A DNA stretch of 64,000 nucleotides from Earliella scabrosa (Eukaryota; Basidiomycota; Agaricomycetes; Polyporales; Polyporaceae): contig JABYQQ010000007.1 of the NCBI GenBank assembly GCA_022605405.1, positions 1,302,001 to 1,366,000 of the forward strand, given 5' to 3'. Below the pieces are notes generated by a model. That model saw only the letters and a program-made list of their open reading frames with translations. It ran no database searches and was not told the origin of the DNA. The translations under genes and the position numbers were made by a program. Shown in pieces: positions 1 through 11,417 of the stretch (position 1 is its first letter; the number at the start of each line of letters is the position of its first letter).

Positions 1-1138
1 ACCCCGTGCAGGCTGCTTGTGAAAACGTGTCCGGCGATGGGCGACGCAGGGATGGGCTAACGTAAGGGGCCTCAGAAGCCTGCAGAAGTCATGTCGCCGT
101 CAAGCCTGTGTTTAACTCTACCAAGCACGCCAAGCTCTTCCCCAGCCAGCCGATCCACTGCACGATCGAGATCTCTCCCCTCCACTTGGCGCCGGGGATC
201 TACCCTTCCCTCCGCCTGCACCGCAAATCCCTCCCATCCCCCGTCCCCCTCCTTGGCGGCCTTGTCGTGCCTATCCCCATATCACTTGGCCACCAAGCAC
301 ACTCTGCTCTTCATCATCTCGGGCGGAGGGTCCAAAAGCCCTCTGGACAAATTCAGCGGAACGCGCGCGCTGCTCGCGGCGAGTCTCCTGGAAGTGCAGT
401 ACTGCGGTCCTTCCAGAACATCCGCTCCCAGGTTCTAAACTTACCGGCCCATCTAGCCCGGTTTGAGCATCAGCTTGTACATGCTCGCACAACGACACGC
501 TTCGCGGAACTTTCGCTCTGCATCCGAACCCGCGGACTCGCACGCGCGAAGCAACCAGGGCGGCCGCGGTTAACGCGTCTCCCCCACAGCTTCCGTCGTG
601 GCCCCATGTGCGCGGAGGCGAGCGACGTGAGAGCACCACCGCAAAGGAGAAGTCGTTCCTCCCAAATTTGACGGTACGATGAATCAGCCATGGGGAGAAC
701 AGGGATCATCTGATTGTGTCTTTTGGCAGCAGTTACGGAACGCGTCCACCAGAGCGCACTCCGGGTCATTTGTGGGCCCATGCTAACGGCTCCCGGCCAT
801 TGTTGCTCGGATGGCTACGCATTCAGTCGACGTCTCCAACGCGTCAACGATCTCGCGAAGCTTCTGACTGGCCGCCAGGCACCTCTCATGGACTTCTGAA
901 GAGTTTCCCAGCGCTCCCCATCCCGACCGCAACCTAGTCCACGACGAAGCAGCACTCACGCGCACCGCCCCTCTCTCGCATAACGCACAACCGCCGTTTA
1001 CACACCCTCCCTCCTACTCGAACCGTGGACGTGGAAGCAACAAGCGTGACGTGCCCGTCCCCACTCGCCCGGGACACCCGACCGACCGGTACACGTACAC
1101 TCTCGCCCCATCAAGCGGCAAGCCATCAAGCCAGCCTT

Positions 1139-1410
1139 CGCATGCGTCCGATGTGGTTACGTCTCCGCCGTCCCACTCCTGCTGCGGGCCCCCGCTCACG
1201 GGGCTCGCTCGTCGGACGCACCAAGCGCGTCGAGCCGTGCTGACCCATGCTCGACGGTGCTCGGCACACCCACGGCCAAAAATACGACACGGGCGGCGGT
1301 GCGCGCTGGGTCTCCCGCGAGCCTTGGAGGCTCCCATCCCTGCTTACAATTTTTGCGCTTGGACCGTTCCCGTGCTGGCATCGCCTCAGACCGACGGAGT
1401 GCCGGCGGGA
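1139..1410 (+). repeat. diverged duplicated block A, copy 1
   Basis: This stretch resembles 4990-5260 in order and spacing of short matches. Both contain a GTGGTTACGT-like start, then a CACCCACGRCCAAAAATAC core about 120-150 nt later, then an ACCGACGGRRTGCCGGCGG segment about 100 nt further on. The matches are separated by unalignable sequence, so the relationship is old if real. Judged by eye only. Confidence 0.4.
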
Positions 1411-3149
1411 TGGGTCTGTGGGCTGTGGGCTGTGGGGGAAGTGCTACCGGTGGACGGGAGAGTTGGGGGGCTTCGCGCTCCCGTGGCCGTGGTGGTGGAT
1501 GGGGACGCCTCGAGAGCGTGGACCCCAAGGTTCCGCAGCACTGGATGCTGCCACGGGTCGACAGAACGGAGGCCGCGAAGCTACCGGTGTGTTCCTTTTT
1601 TCGAGCTCCCGTGGTGGGTGCCGAGTTGCCTTGGAGGCAGAGCCTGAGCGCGGGAGGGAGGTGTTTTGGTGGCTATTTTTCGTTTGGTACGGCTTGGGTT
1701 TCTGCCTTCTGATCATACAAAGTTGACTTCGCCTCAGACGGCTCGACGGCTCGACGGCCTGGGTCGATGACGAGAATTACCTGCTTAGATCGTTCTGCCG
1801 ATGGGATGAGAACAATGCTGCCTCCCGCCGGGGCCCGAACGTTGAGTACGTACGTGCGTGCGTGCCTCTAGAACCGTCCTCGCTCATCCTGACAGGAATT
1901 CTCAGCGGTTCTGCCGCAGCGCGGCTGGTCTTCGTTCATCCAAGGTTCACAGACAATGCAGTTGCAGATGATGAAAATTTATAGAGGAGCTTCATGCTCC
2001 CACTTGACAATCCATCAGAACAGGATCGGTCGTTTGAAGCTTCCTTTGACTCCAGAACTGTGTCCTGCTTCGTTGTCAGCGCCGCAAAGTGGCAACAAAG
2101 CATAGGTGTTGGCGCTCTCTCATACGGCCCATCAGATTCAGAAGAGCGGGGCTCAGTGACAACTCCATTCATTGAGACTCGTGGTACGTCGTCCGATTTG
2201 TTCCTTTGCGCGGGTACTGCGACTTGTGGTAATGTGGATAGAAGATCGTCTCTCTTCCATTGTCACCGCCTCGTCTCGACGTCCGCGGGAGACCCTTACG
2301 GATACGCTCCCCACTTCATCTCTCCGTCTTCCCATCCCAAGAGCGACCAGTCAGGCCTGGTCCCGAGTTCGTTCCTCAGGTGGGTGTTTTGCTCTCACAT
2401 CGGTGCTCCTGATGCTGACTCGCCGGCTCGAATCAGAAGGATGCTCTCGTTGCCCGAGTCGTTGCCCTCGCTATCACCGAGCTATGCGTCGTCTTGTCCC
2501 GTCTTGTCTCGATGCCGTGTGAGAGAACGCGGTAGGCTTCCGGCGGGACAGAGATGTTGCGTGAGGCACGTCTTCGTTGGACTGATCCTCGCTCACGGAA
2601 CGCGGAATGGCGCCCCTACACTACGTGTGTGTGGTCAGGCTTCCCAGCGGCTCATCATTGGATTTTTTCGCCGCAGTCACCTTCCCATCCAACCATCCAA
2701 CAGAAGGAAGCCGTAGACAATGCGAGATTCCGAACGTCATGCCGCTTCGATGGGCGCGTCGCTCGCGTCCTGTGCTCCGAATTGCCTCCCTGAGAGGGCA
2801 TCCGCTTCGACACAAGACCTTGCCCATCCGTTGCTACGATCAGAAAGGAAAGCGAACGCATGGTACGCACGGTTGCTGTCCTCTGGAGTCTGAGCGAGCT
2901 TGACCGTGTAATCCTGCCTGCACAGACGGTCTTTGGCGCGGTCCCCCCAAACTCCGGACCTAACAATAAATTCTCGCGCCTCGTCCACGCCGGGTTATCT
3001 CTCGCACCAGTGCACCGCATGGAGCAGGATCACATTGGTCGACGCTGTCGCTGCTAGCGCGAGAAGGAGATGACGGTCGGGAGGCCACACCGTACACTGT
3101 CTTTCCCAGCAGTGGCGATCGCGATGCCTTTCAACCCGTCCCCTGGACA

Positions 3150-3560
3150 CGGAGACGACGAGGATAACGTACCTCTCGTTCGGGGCCCGATTAACCGGTA
3201 CTCATCCAGCGGCACCCCCGATCGAAACTCACCCAGGCAGCGGTTCTGCCACAGGTACTCTCACGAAGTGCTCCTGATGGCTCAGCCGAGGTCTTGCATG
3301 AGAGACGAACGTCCAAGGGGGAGCTCTGGTAATAGCATTCTTGCGATAGGCCGCCACTCCCTCGATACTGATCTGGAGTTCAAATCAACACCAGGCTGGA
3401 TCTCGGGCCGTCAGTAGCTGTACGATTCCCATGCAGCGATAGTGAAGCCGTCTCACCAACACAGCCCCGCGTTCCTGCGTCTCTCGAAGCGGCGATGTGG
3501 ACGCGGGGAATGACGATAACGTACCTCTATCCCGGGCCCCGACCGACTCGGTGGGTACGC
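3150..3560 (+). repeat. two diverged copies of a short block (about 3150-3210 and 3500-3560)
   Basis: The core GATAACGTACCTCT followed by a CGGGSCCCGAYY segment occurs at about 3163 and again at about 3514, each preceded by GGA/GACGA-rich sequence and followed by a GGTAC/GGGTAC motif. The spacing of roughly 350 nt suggests an eroded tandem duplication. Judged by eye. Confidence 0.4.
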
Positions 3561-4989
3561 ACTCCACACTTCCTGATGAATTTGGGTTCACATGTATTCT
3601 GCCGCGGCGCAGCTCCAGAAACAGTGCCTGCCTGTGGTTACACGCTCCAGGGACCCGAGCACTGCCGTTGGCGCGGTTCTGGGGGCGCGTTGACGTTGAC
3701 GGAGCTCGGTTCGTCGATGCAGATCAGGTTCCAGAAGTCGATCAATTGCGTTCATGCGTCTGTGCTGCCATTATTGGCTACCTTCGGATACTGGACCCTG
3801 GCCCGATGGCATTCGGATGCGTCCCGGCGGCTTCTTGAGAGTCCATGTGTGTTTTCGCGATGCGCAATCGACGGAAAGGCGGTAAGCGCCTGCGCTCTTC
3901 ATCCTTGGATACCGACCGCGCTTACACTCTTCCGATGGGTCTCGCCTGGGGACGACTTCTCAGCTGCGGACCTGTTCGGACCGGAGCGGTGAGTAGCGTC
4001 GTGGCGTGTGGAACAAAGGTGCACACCCACAGGGCAAGAAGGTTACGACATACCAGGTCACCGGACCGCCGGGACGACGACAAATAGTCATTGCAGCACT
4101 CACCGTAGCGCAACGCCGCTCTTGATTAGTGCCGCTTGCACATTGTCCATGGCTACGAGTCCGACCCTCTTGCGGAGACGACCCCACGGAGTACAGCATC
4201 ATCCATCTTGTCGCTCACACCAAGAGATTGATGATTATTGAGTTCCTGTTGTGCACCCACGGTCATAAATATTCGGCTCACGTCAAGACTGGAGCGAACA
4301 TGCGTGTCGGGAAGTCCGCTCGTCCAGCTTGGGTCATGCATGGGTCGCCCACATGGAATCACCGAGGCGTTGGGAATCCGCGGAAGCGTCCCACAACGAT
4401 ATGGCGTCGAGATGTCCCCGCCGAGTCGGGGCCGATCTACTAATTATGCCACGGTACGTCAACAGAGGGAGACCGTTTATTCATCACATTGACATCAGAA
4501 TGGCTTCACCATCGCCAAAATTTGCCCATGCACTAGTGAGGCTGAGCGTACCAATTCGAGACGCCCCAAGGCAACTCCTTCGTTATCTCGTCTCCATGCG
4601 CCAATGTCACAAAGTGCGTCCGCTCTGGCTCCGCGGCACACACAGTTTCGCTCTCCTGAACGAGCGAGAATGAAACAGAAGCTCATTTCGTTGATCTCCC
4701 ACCGTAGACCCATGAGGAATCGTGCCGGCCCTTCCGTCATCCTTCCACAGCCGCGGACGCCCAGCTGTCAATGCATGCGGCTATCCAACCAATCCTCTGG
4801 CGTGTGTCCGCCCTCGCCCTCGTTCCCCGGTCGAGCCGTGGCGAACACAAAAGCGGTAAGGATTACGTCTCCCTTGTCCGGGATACGCTCGAGCACCGAG
4901 TGACTGGTACGCGGCCGTTCTCTTCCATCTCGGACGCGCGTCCCCGCACGGCGAGCGAGATCGCATCCACGCTCGCTCCTCTCTGTCGG

Positions 4990-5260
4990 GCCTGTGGTTA
5001 CGTGCGCCGTCGTCGGGTCTGCGCAGCGCCCTGGATTCTGATCCCTCCCTCATGCGACTGCGACACGTCGCTGGTGAGTCAGCGCTCGCACCGTGCTCAC
5101 ACCAAGCTCGACTCAGGACGTCCTCGACACCGGTCAGCACCCACGACCAAAAATACACTGACAGAGCATGAATGGGCCCAAGCTGATCCAAGCACCAGGC
5201 TGTGCCATCTTCGTCCCCACTCGACCGACGGGATGCCGGCGGAAGAATCTAGGTGGCGGG
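4990..5260 (+). repeat. diverged duplicated block A, copy 2
   Basis: This is the partner of 1139-1410. It shares, in the same order, the GTGGTTACGT motif, the CCCACGACCAAAAATAC core and the CGACCGACGGGATGCCGGCGG segment. No coding potential was seen in either copy, so conservation is not explained by a shared exon. Confidence 0.4.
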
Positions 5261-5574
5261 CATACCGAAGGGTTGGGAACGACGGGCTCTCGAGCACGCG
5301 TGTCCGACTGGGAGGAGCTCGCCAAAGGTGGCGTAGATACCATGCTCCGTCAGAACGGTGACTTCGAACGAGAAGAAGCCTACGGACGATTACCCGAAAT
5401 CTGAATTCTACAGCTACAGTAGTGGGGTGGGGAGCAATATAACGTACAAGCACGATAGCACAATCACGATAGCGCGTCCAGTCAACCGTCCGAGACGATA
5501 GCACACAACGTAAGCACAACGCAGACGTAACAACGTCCCATCCGCAGCACCGCGAAGGCGTCGAGCAGACACAC

Positions 5575-8500
5575 CTAGGACTTCTTGAGCGTCAACTTCA
5601 ATTTGGGCGCCCCTGAAGGTGTCGCTGGCACGTCGTCCTCGTCTTCGTCCATCGGGACCATCGGCGGGCTTGTTGCGAGCGGGGAGGGACCATGTGAACC
5701 CGCGAACCCGAGCGCAGTACCGGGGCGCAGGGAACTCGAGGCACCCGGCGAGAACAAGCTGTCGGATCCAGAGCCAAAACCAAAAGATCCTGTACCCGTG
5801 GGCGACGTTGCAGGCGGGCTCGCAGCGGAAGGTGTGGGTAGCGGCGGGGTACCCTGATTGAACTCTGCCCATCGTGGACACTTGCGGTTCGTTTCTGCCA
5901 CGAAGCGCAGTGAGCATACGATCCAGGAAACGCCGCGCCTTGAACTTACTCATGTGTCCCATCTGACCACAATGACCACAACGACGCTAGAGCATCACAG
6001 TGGAGTGTGAGTGCACAAGGACAGGACAACGCTCTCGGTGCGGACAGGGCTTACCGTCGTGTCGGGCTTGATGGGGCGACCGAGCTGCAGCGGTGTCCCG
6101 CCCTCCTTGACAATCTTCGCGTTCTTCCTGTGCAGCCGCCGTTCCTGGTTCTTCTTCATCCGCGCGATCTCCTCCTCAATCCTGTGAATGCATGTCAGCA
6201 CATGCCGCCATACGCACGTCACCTGCTCAGCTTACCTCTTCTTGGCCCGCCGGTCTCTGTCAGCATCGCCGGTTGGCGCGAGGGCGTCCGCGGTGGTGTT
6301 CTCTTCCTCGATCGCCTGCCGTTTCTTCACGTAGGCGCTGATGACTGCCGCATCCCGCACGATCTCCGTCTTCCACTCCCCGTCCACATAGCGCTTGATC
6401 CTCAGGACCCTCCTGGCCTCCGGACCAAGGCTGCCATCACGCATCGCGTCGCGCACCAGTGACGATCCTCTGCTGTACGACGGCGAGCCGGGCGCAGGGG
6501 TCTCGGGACGGACCATTGGCGACTGAGCGGGAGTGTAGCCGTCGAACATCGACTGCTTACGCTGGGGCTTCTTCTTCTCCTCGACCGTCTTCTTCTCGTC
6601 CTCGTCGTCGCTGAGCTCAGGCTCATCCTTCCGGCTGAGAGATTGGAACTGTGCCTTCCAGATACGCTCGATCTCGGACTTGTATATCTGCTGCTGCTCA
6701 GCGACGTTGTATCGGTGTGCAGACTTCGGGCGGTTCTCCGCCTCAGCTGTTGGATTGTTAGTCTGAAAGGAGTGGGTCGAGTGTCATCCAACATACCGAG
6801 TTTCTGCTCGTAATCTTCACCAGCCTTGACGAAGATGTCCTTCATAGATACACGGATGAAGCTGAACGCCTCACCACGCCCAGTCGGGTCGCCCTCTCCG
6901 TGGAGCTTCAACATGGCCTTTGCCTGAGTGGCGAAAAGGAAGTTCTTCGTCGTGATCCAGGGCGCAAGCTGTTGCTCAATCGAGAGATTGCCCTCGTCCT
7001 CCTCTGCGACTTCGCCATTGTAGCTGTAGCCAGAGTCTTGCAGGTGGCGCTGACCGACCTGCATGCTCTCGGATAGTACGACCTGCTCGGGTGTCACCAT
7101 TTTGAGCATGTCTGTGTCGGACGGAATCGTCCAAGAGGCCTTGAGACGCCAGAAGCCCTGGTGAGGCCCTCGACGATGGTACTCCATGAATTCCTGCATG
7201 GTACGAGTAGTGAGTAAACTCATGTGCTGACAGCAAGGGATATGGAGGATCCATACCTTCAGACGCTGCCGCATCTGCAACTCGTTCTGGTCAGGGAAGT
7301 ACTTCATGAGTCGCGAGATCTTCAATCGTTTCTCAGTACTCTTCTCGAGCAGCTTGAAGGCGATGATCTGAAGGCGAAGCTTGATTGTATTGGTGATCTT
7401 GCGCGAGTGCGGTCCGGGAACCTCAGTGACTGGGTACGTCTGTCCGACCACGAAGAGGTTGTTGATCTCTCGAATGTAGTACTTGGGTTCCCCCTTGATC
7501 GTCGTTCTGATTGGTTGCGCTAAGCATTGCATGTTCGCCTGATCGGGAGCTCCAACTACGCACCGAATGACCAGAAAGTCCGTGCCATAGGGCTTGTGGC
7601 GGAAGAGAGGGGCGCGCACAAGGTTATTGTACAGCGCGGGCACTGTCTGCCCGGGATAGACGTAACCAAACTTCATGAAGGGCGATTCGTCCTGAGGTTC
7701 GATCACAATGGGTTCCCCAAGATCGGCCTGTCCTCAAGTCAAGTCAACTATGTGGCCCACTACTCTGCGGATAGCTCACAGACCTTAGGGATATGGTCAT
7801 CCTTCTCGTTCTGTTTACGATAGTAGTTGACCAAGATACTGCCCATACCAAAGTTGGAGACGATGGGTGGGTGTTCTTCAGAGAACTCCCAGAGAACGAA
7901 GTTGCTCGTATCGCGCAAGCTGAGATCGCCCGTTCGATGCAAACCTTCGCCAATGTCGCCACCCTTGCCGACTTTGCGCCCGGCTCTGTCTTTCTTCTTC
8001 TTTGCGGTGCGGACCTTGCTGAAACGAATCTCGATATTGGACGGGAACTGGAGGGCTGGTCGGTGGAAGGATCGTGCTTCTTGCTTGGACAACCGCGTCT
8101 TGTACTGCGCTCATAAGTCAGTAGGGCGATACTGTCCATGCTAACATGATCACAGCTACTTACGAAGGGCAACTGGAGCTTCTGGGCCGGGTATGCATGC
8201 TCGACGACCAACTGACCGAAGGTTTGTCGAACACGGTGGCGACCGCCTTCTTTCGAAACCTCGTAGAACTGATCGTTGGAGATATTGAACTTATCCTTGG
8301 GCTGAGTATCAGTCCGTAGACGTTTGCGAGGACGGGCAACTTCTTGTACTGTGATTTGATGAGTATAGATAGAGAGGACACACAAGCGGAGACACTGACC
8401 TGCTGGTCGCTCCTCTTGGACAACGTCTTGCTCAGGAAGTTCAAGCTGACTGAAGTCCCTGAACGGTTCATGCGGTCCCCAGATGATACTTTGTGTCCAT

Positions 8501-9452
8501 GCTCCAGACTCTAACGTCTTGTTCAAAGGAGTCGTGAGGTTGGTCTCAGCTAGTACGACTGGCTCGGCGGCATCTTCTTCAGGTCCCCATACGATCTTTT
8601 CGTTCCAGTTCGTGATGTTCACAAGGTCGAAGGAGCGGTCATCAAGGGCATTCGAGGTCAAGCCGTCCGCCGGCCCACGAGACTGCAGGACGGGGTTCAT
8701 TTCGACAATTGTTGGAGGCTTAGAAGGACGCACCTCGAGTGCGCGTCGAAGGTCATGCTCGACATCGCCAGACGCCACTACCTCCTGCACACGCTTGCTC
8801 TCCACCTGTCGTTCCGTGTCGCCTACTATGGCTTGTAGAAAATTCTTTGGCACGTCCTTCTTCCTGGGATACACAGACTCGACTAGGACCAGTAAGACGT
8901 GAATGTACCAGCGAACATGGAGCGTTCGTGCTCACTGGAGAAGGGTCGTTTCGAAACCCGCGACTTGTAACCAGTATAGCCCTTGAATAGCTCTGTGAAG
9001 TCCAGTATTCTGTCCTTCTCGAACGTGGGGAAGCGTTCATATACGGTTTTCGGTCGCTCAACGAGTCGTCGGACGACACGCTTGCGCTTCTGTCTTTGGC
9101 CCATCTGGGGAGACTCCACTTCCATCTTGACTTGTCCGCTTTGCTCGTCCTCCTCCTCGGCCAGCTCTCTATCCACCTCATCCTCCCAGTCCTGTCCCTC
9201 TCCTGGGCCAACAACCACATCCTCTTCCTCGTCCCACTTGTCGTTGTAGATCTGCTTCGCGCTGAGAGTAGGCACACCTGAGATACCCAGCTGGTTGGAC
9301 AGTCCCGGACCGGTAGGCAAGTCAAGGCCAGACAATACGTTGTTCAGTGAGAAACCGGTGAGGGTAGCGATGACGCTGTCTTCATCCTGAACAAGACGTG
9401 TTAGAGTCGGGCTCATCCGTACCCTATTATGTGCAGTTACCTGGCCCGACAT
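5575..9452 (-). CDS. TAF1: Transcription initiation factor TFIID subunit 1 (TAF1 homologue)
   Basis: TAF1 is the scaffold subunit of the general transcription factor TFIID in the nucleus. The start is the ATG at 9452: four codons (MSGQ), a 54-nt intron (9387-9440), then DEDSVIATL. The centre contains the conserved DUF3591 core, visible in phrases such as KFGYVYPGQ, VRAPLFRHKP and YYIREINNLFVVGQTYP, followed by the KYFPDQNELQMRQRLK segment. Near the C-terminus a CCHC zinc knuckle (CGHCGQMGHMKTNRKCP) is built across an intron with a GTAAGT donor; this knuckle is diagnostic for TAF1. After it comes a Pro/Ser/Gly-rich tail ending in an acidic and then lysine-rich stretch. No bromodomain is seen, as expected for fungal TAF1, where bromodomains sit on a separate protein. 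Spliced length is about 1,100 residues from about ten exons. The promoter region is shared with the PA28 gene. Confidence 0.93.
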
Positions 9453-9808
9453 TGCGCGTTGCCAACGTGAGTTACAATCCAGAGACCACACTAGACGTCA
9501 AAGGCAAATAGAAAGAACAGATAATCTTGAAGACAGCAGCGACAACAGTAAGAGAGGTGGCGGACCCAGCGGTGGCTTTGGTCGAGCTCGAGTCTGACTC
9601 TGACGCAGCGACGCTCGTCTCCGGAACGGGGCGCTTACAGCGCACGTGGAGTGCTTGATCGAGATCCCATTATGGGCGCCTACGCGACCATTCCCTTCAC
9701 GTCGTGCGAGAGTGGCCAGTGCCACAGCCCAGCTTCATCCACTACCACCTCCTGCTGTGCCACCTACCGCAGCCGTCTCACCCTCGACATCCGTCTCAGC
9801 AAGCCAGC
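9453..9808. promoter_or_regulatory. divergent promoter between TAF1 and PA28
   Basis: This 356-nt interval separates the two start codons and must hold both promoters. No clear TATA box was seen on either side, which fits housekeeping genes. Confidence 0.5.
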
Positions 9809-11152
9809 ATGTCGCGCAAGCTAACCATGGACAAGGAGACGAAGAAGGACCTTGACGTGCGTTCCGACCCCGTCCTAGCTATGTACATGCCGCGAAGCTG
9901 ACTCGGGTCGCTCGGGACTCTCTACTGTGCGAACAGAACTACCGCGAGAGGGCCGCGGTGGCTGCAGAGGAGGTTGTCTTCAAGACGTTTCCCCAGAAGG
10001 TGCGCATACGCTTCATCTCCCCTTGTCTTCGCTCACCTTGTGGTCGCACTAGGTTCTGTGAGTACTACTACCCGACGCGGCACATTTATCATGGCAGCCA
10101 ACTCACTGTTAATTCAAGGGAGATACAAAAACTCATAGACTCAACATACGACGCCTCATCACCCTTCCACATATCAAATGCCCACCGCGCAACCGATGTT
10201 ACCGTATACCCTACCCCAACTCCTGCTTCTGAGCCAGAGTCCAAGAAGCGCAAGCTCGACACAGGAGACGCGGTCAATGGCATAACAACCTCAAACGCCA
10301 CGGTGGCCAATGACGCCCGTCATGCGAAGCACCCAGGTCTGATGTTGTCCAACAAGCACACCGTCGCCATCCATGAGCAACTCAAGCGAGAGTGCGAGAT
10401 ATTGGCAGAACTTTGCGTGCGTTTCCACTCTGGCGGTATCGCCACACATAGTCTGATTGTTCATACAGGACAAGGTGAAGCTTTGGATCAACTTGTCAAT
10501 GCCCAAGTGAGTGTAATACCGGACCTCTCGCATGGGTGGTCGTTCACATGTGCGCTATTTCTCAGGATCGAAGAGTGAGTGTAGTTGAGTCGAACTATTG
10601 CATTCGCGTGCTGACCACTGCCGCAGCGGAGACAATTTCGGTCAGCCTTACTGCCTCTAACGCATACGTTCAGTAGCTGACAAAACAACAGGTGTCCAGA
10701 TCCAAGAAGGTTTGTAGCATCCATTTGTGCTGGTATACGCTTCTAATCCGGTCGTCTAGATGTACTTTCCGAACTGCATCGCTCGCAAGAGAGTGCATTC
10801 AACCTCCGTGATGCAGCAAGGCAAGACTACCTCACGCGCGCCAAGATTTGCAGCAAGATTATGAAGTATCCCTACCTGGAGGACTATACGGTGAGTCGGC
10901 ACACCTGCAGTGAGACAGCTTCGCTAACACGTTTCTCAGCTGGCGCTCAAGGAACACGACGAGAAGCAACTTTACGTAGCTCGTCAGAACTTGTACGACT
11001 TGCGCTCCATATACGCTATCCTGACCGATATCCTGCACAAGAACATCGAGAAGGTTATTGAACATAGTCATCGCATGAAACACCTCTTTCTGACTACTAT
11101 TGTCTCATAGATTCGCTCTCCGAAGGGCAACAACGCAACCTCAATGTATTGA
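9809..11152 (+). CDS. Proteasome activator PA28, gamma (REG-gamma/PSME3) type
   Basis: PA28 forms a heptameric ring that caps the 20S proteasome and opens its gate without ATP. Splicing by eye gives exon 1 at 9809-9856, exon 2 at 9898-9999, a 5-nt microexon at 10053-10057, an exon at 10119-10416, and further short exons. The microexon is needed to keep frame and yields FPQKVLEIQKLID, matching the family's FPKKILEL helix. The next segment is a linker with an NLS-like KKRKLD. The C-terminal domain shows MPKIEDGDNFGV, the activation-loop signature. The last exon begins after TCTCATAG and ends at the TGA at 11152; its tail, IRSPKGNNATSMY, matches the C-terminal tail used to dock into the 20S alpha ring. 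The single gene and the SMY ending favour the nuclear gamma type over alpha/beta. About ten exons in all. Confidence 0.92.
10053..10057 (+). other. 5-nt microexon of the PA28 gene
   Basis: The sequence GTTCT lies between an acceptor ending CACTAG and a donor GTGAGT. Joining exon 2 directly to 10119 breaks the frame. Including these five bases restores it and produces the conserved V-L-E of the PA28 N-terminal helix. Confidence 0.75.
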
Positions 11153-11417
11153 ACTGCATACATACCAGGAGCGGCCTCAGGCACTACGCATTCTCTGACG
11201 CACACTTGCGGACCGGACATTGCACCTTAGATGCATAAGACTACAGCACGCACGTGTATCATATCGCGGACACTCATACTACTCTATATCGAGTCCTGTA
11301 TCAGCAGGACGGCTCGCAATGCAATGCTACAACAATGGAGTAATGACGATACAACGACGCGAATCTCACTGATCCGCGAAACATGACTTCTCTCTCTTCT
11401 CCCATGCCATAAATCGA

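Larger units (their letters stand above)
1..5574. other. gene-poor region, no supported gene
   Basis: No reading frame here looks like a real protein. The longest open frames (around 1051-1726) overlap one another in three phases, have Arg/Pro/Ser/Cys-rich compositions typical of chance translation of GC-rich DNA, and offer no exon chain. The DNA holds short blocks that recur in diverged form (see the separate repeat entries) and a small ACGT/CGTG simple repeat near 1844-1867. It may be old transposon or duplication debris, or noncoding transcribed DNA. The sequence alone does not decide. Confidence 0.5.

Noticed and set aside
1051..1726. Overlapping open frames of 150-198 codons on the plus strand
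   Set aside because: Three phases are open at once, the compositions are Arg/Pro/Gly/Trp-rich, and no domain or exon chain is seen. Chance openness in GC-rich DNA.
1844..1867. Short ACGT/CGTG repeat as a possible microsatellite
   Set aside because: Too short and irregular to be a meaningful repeat locus.
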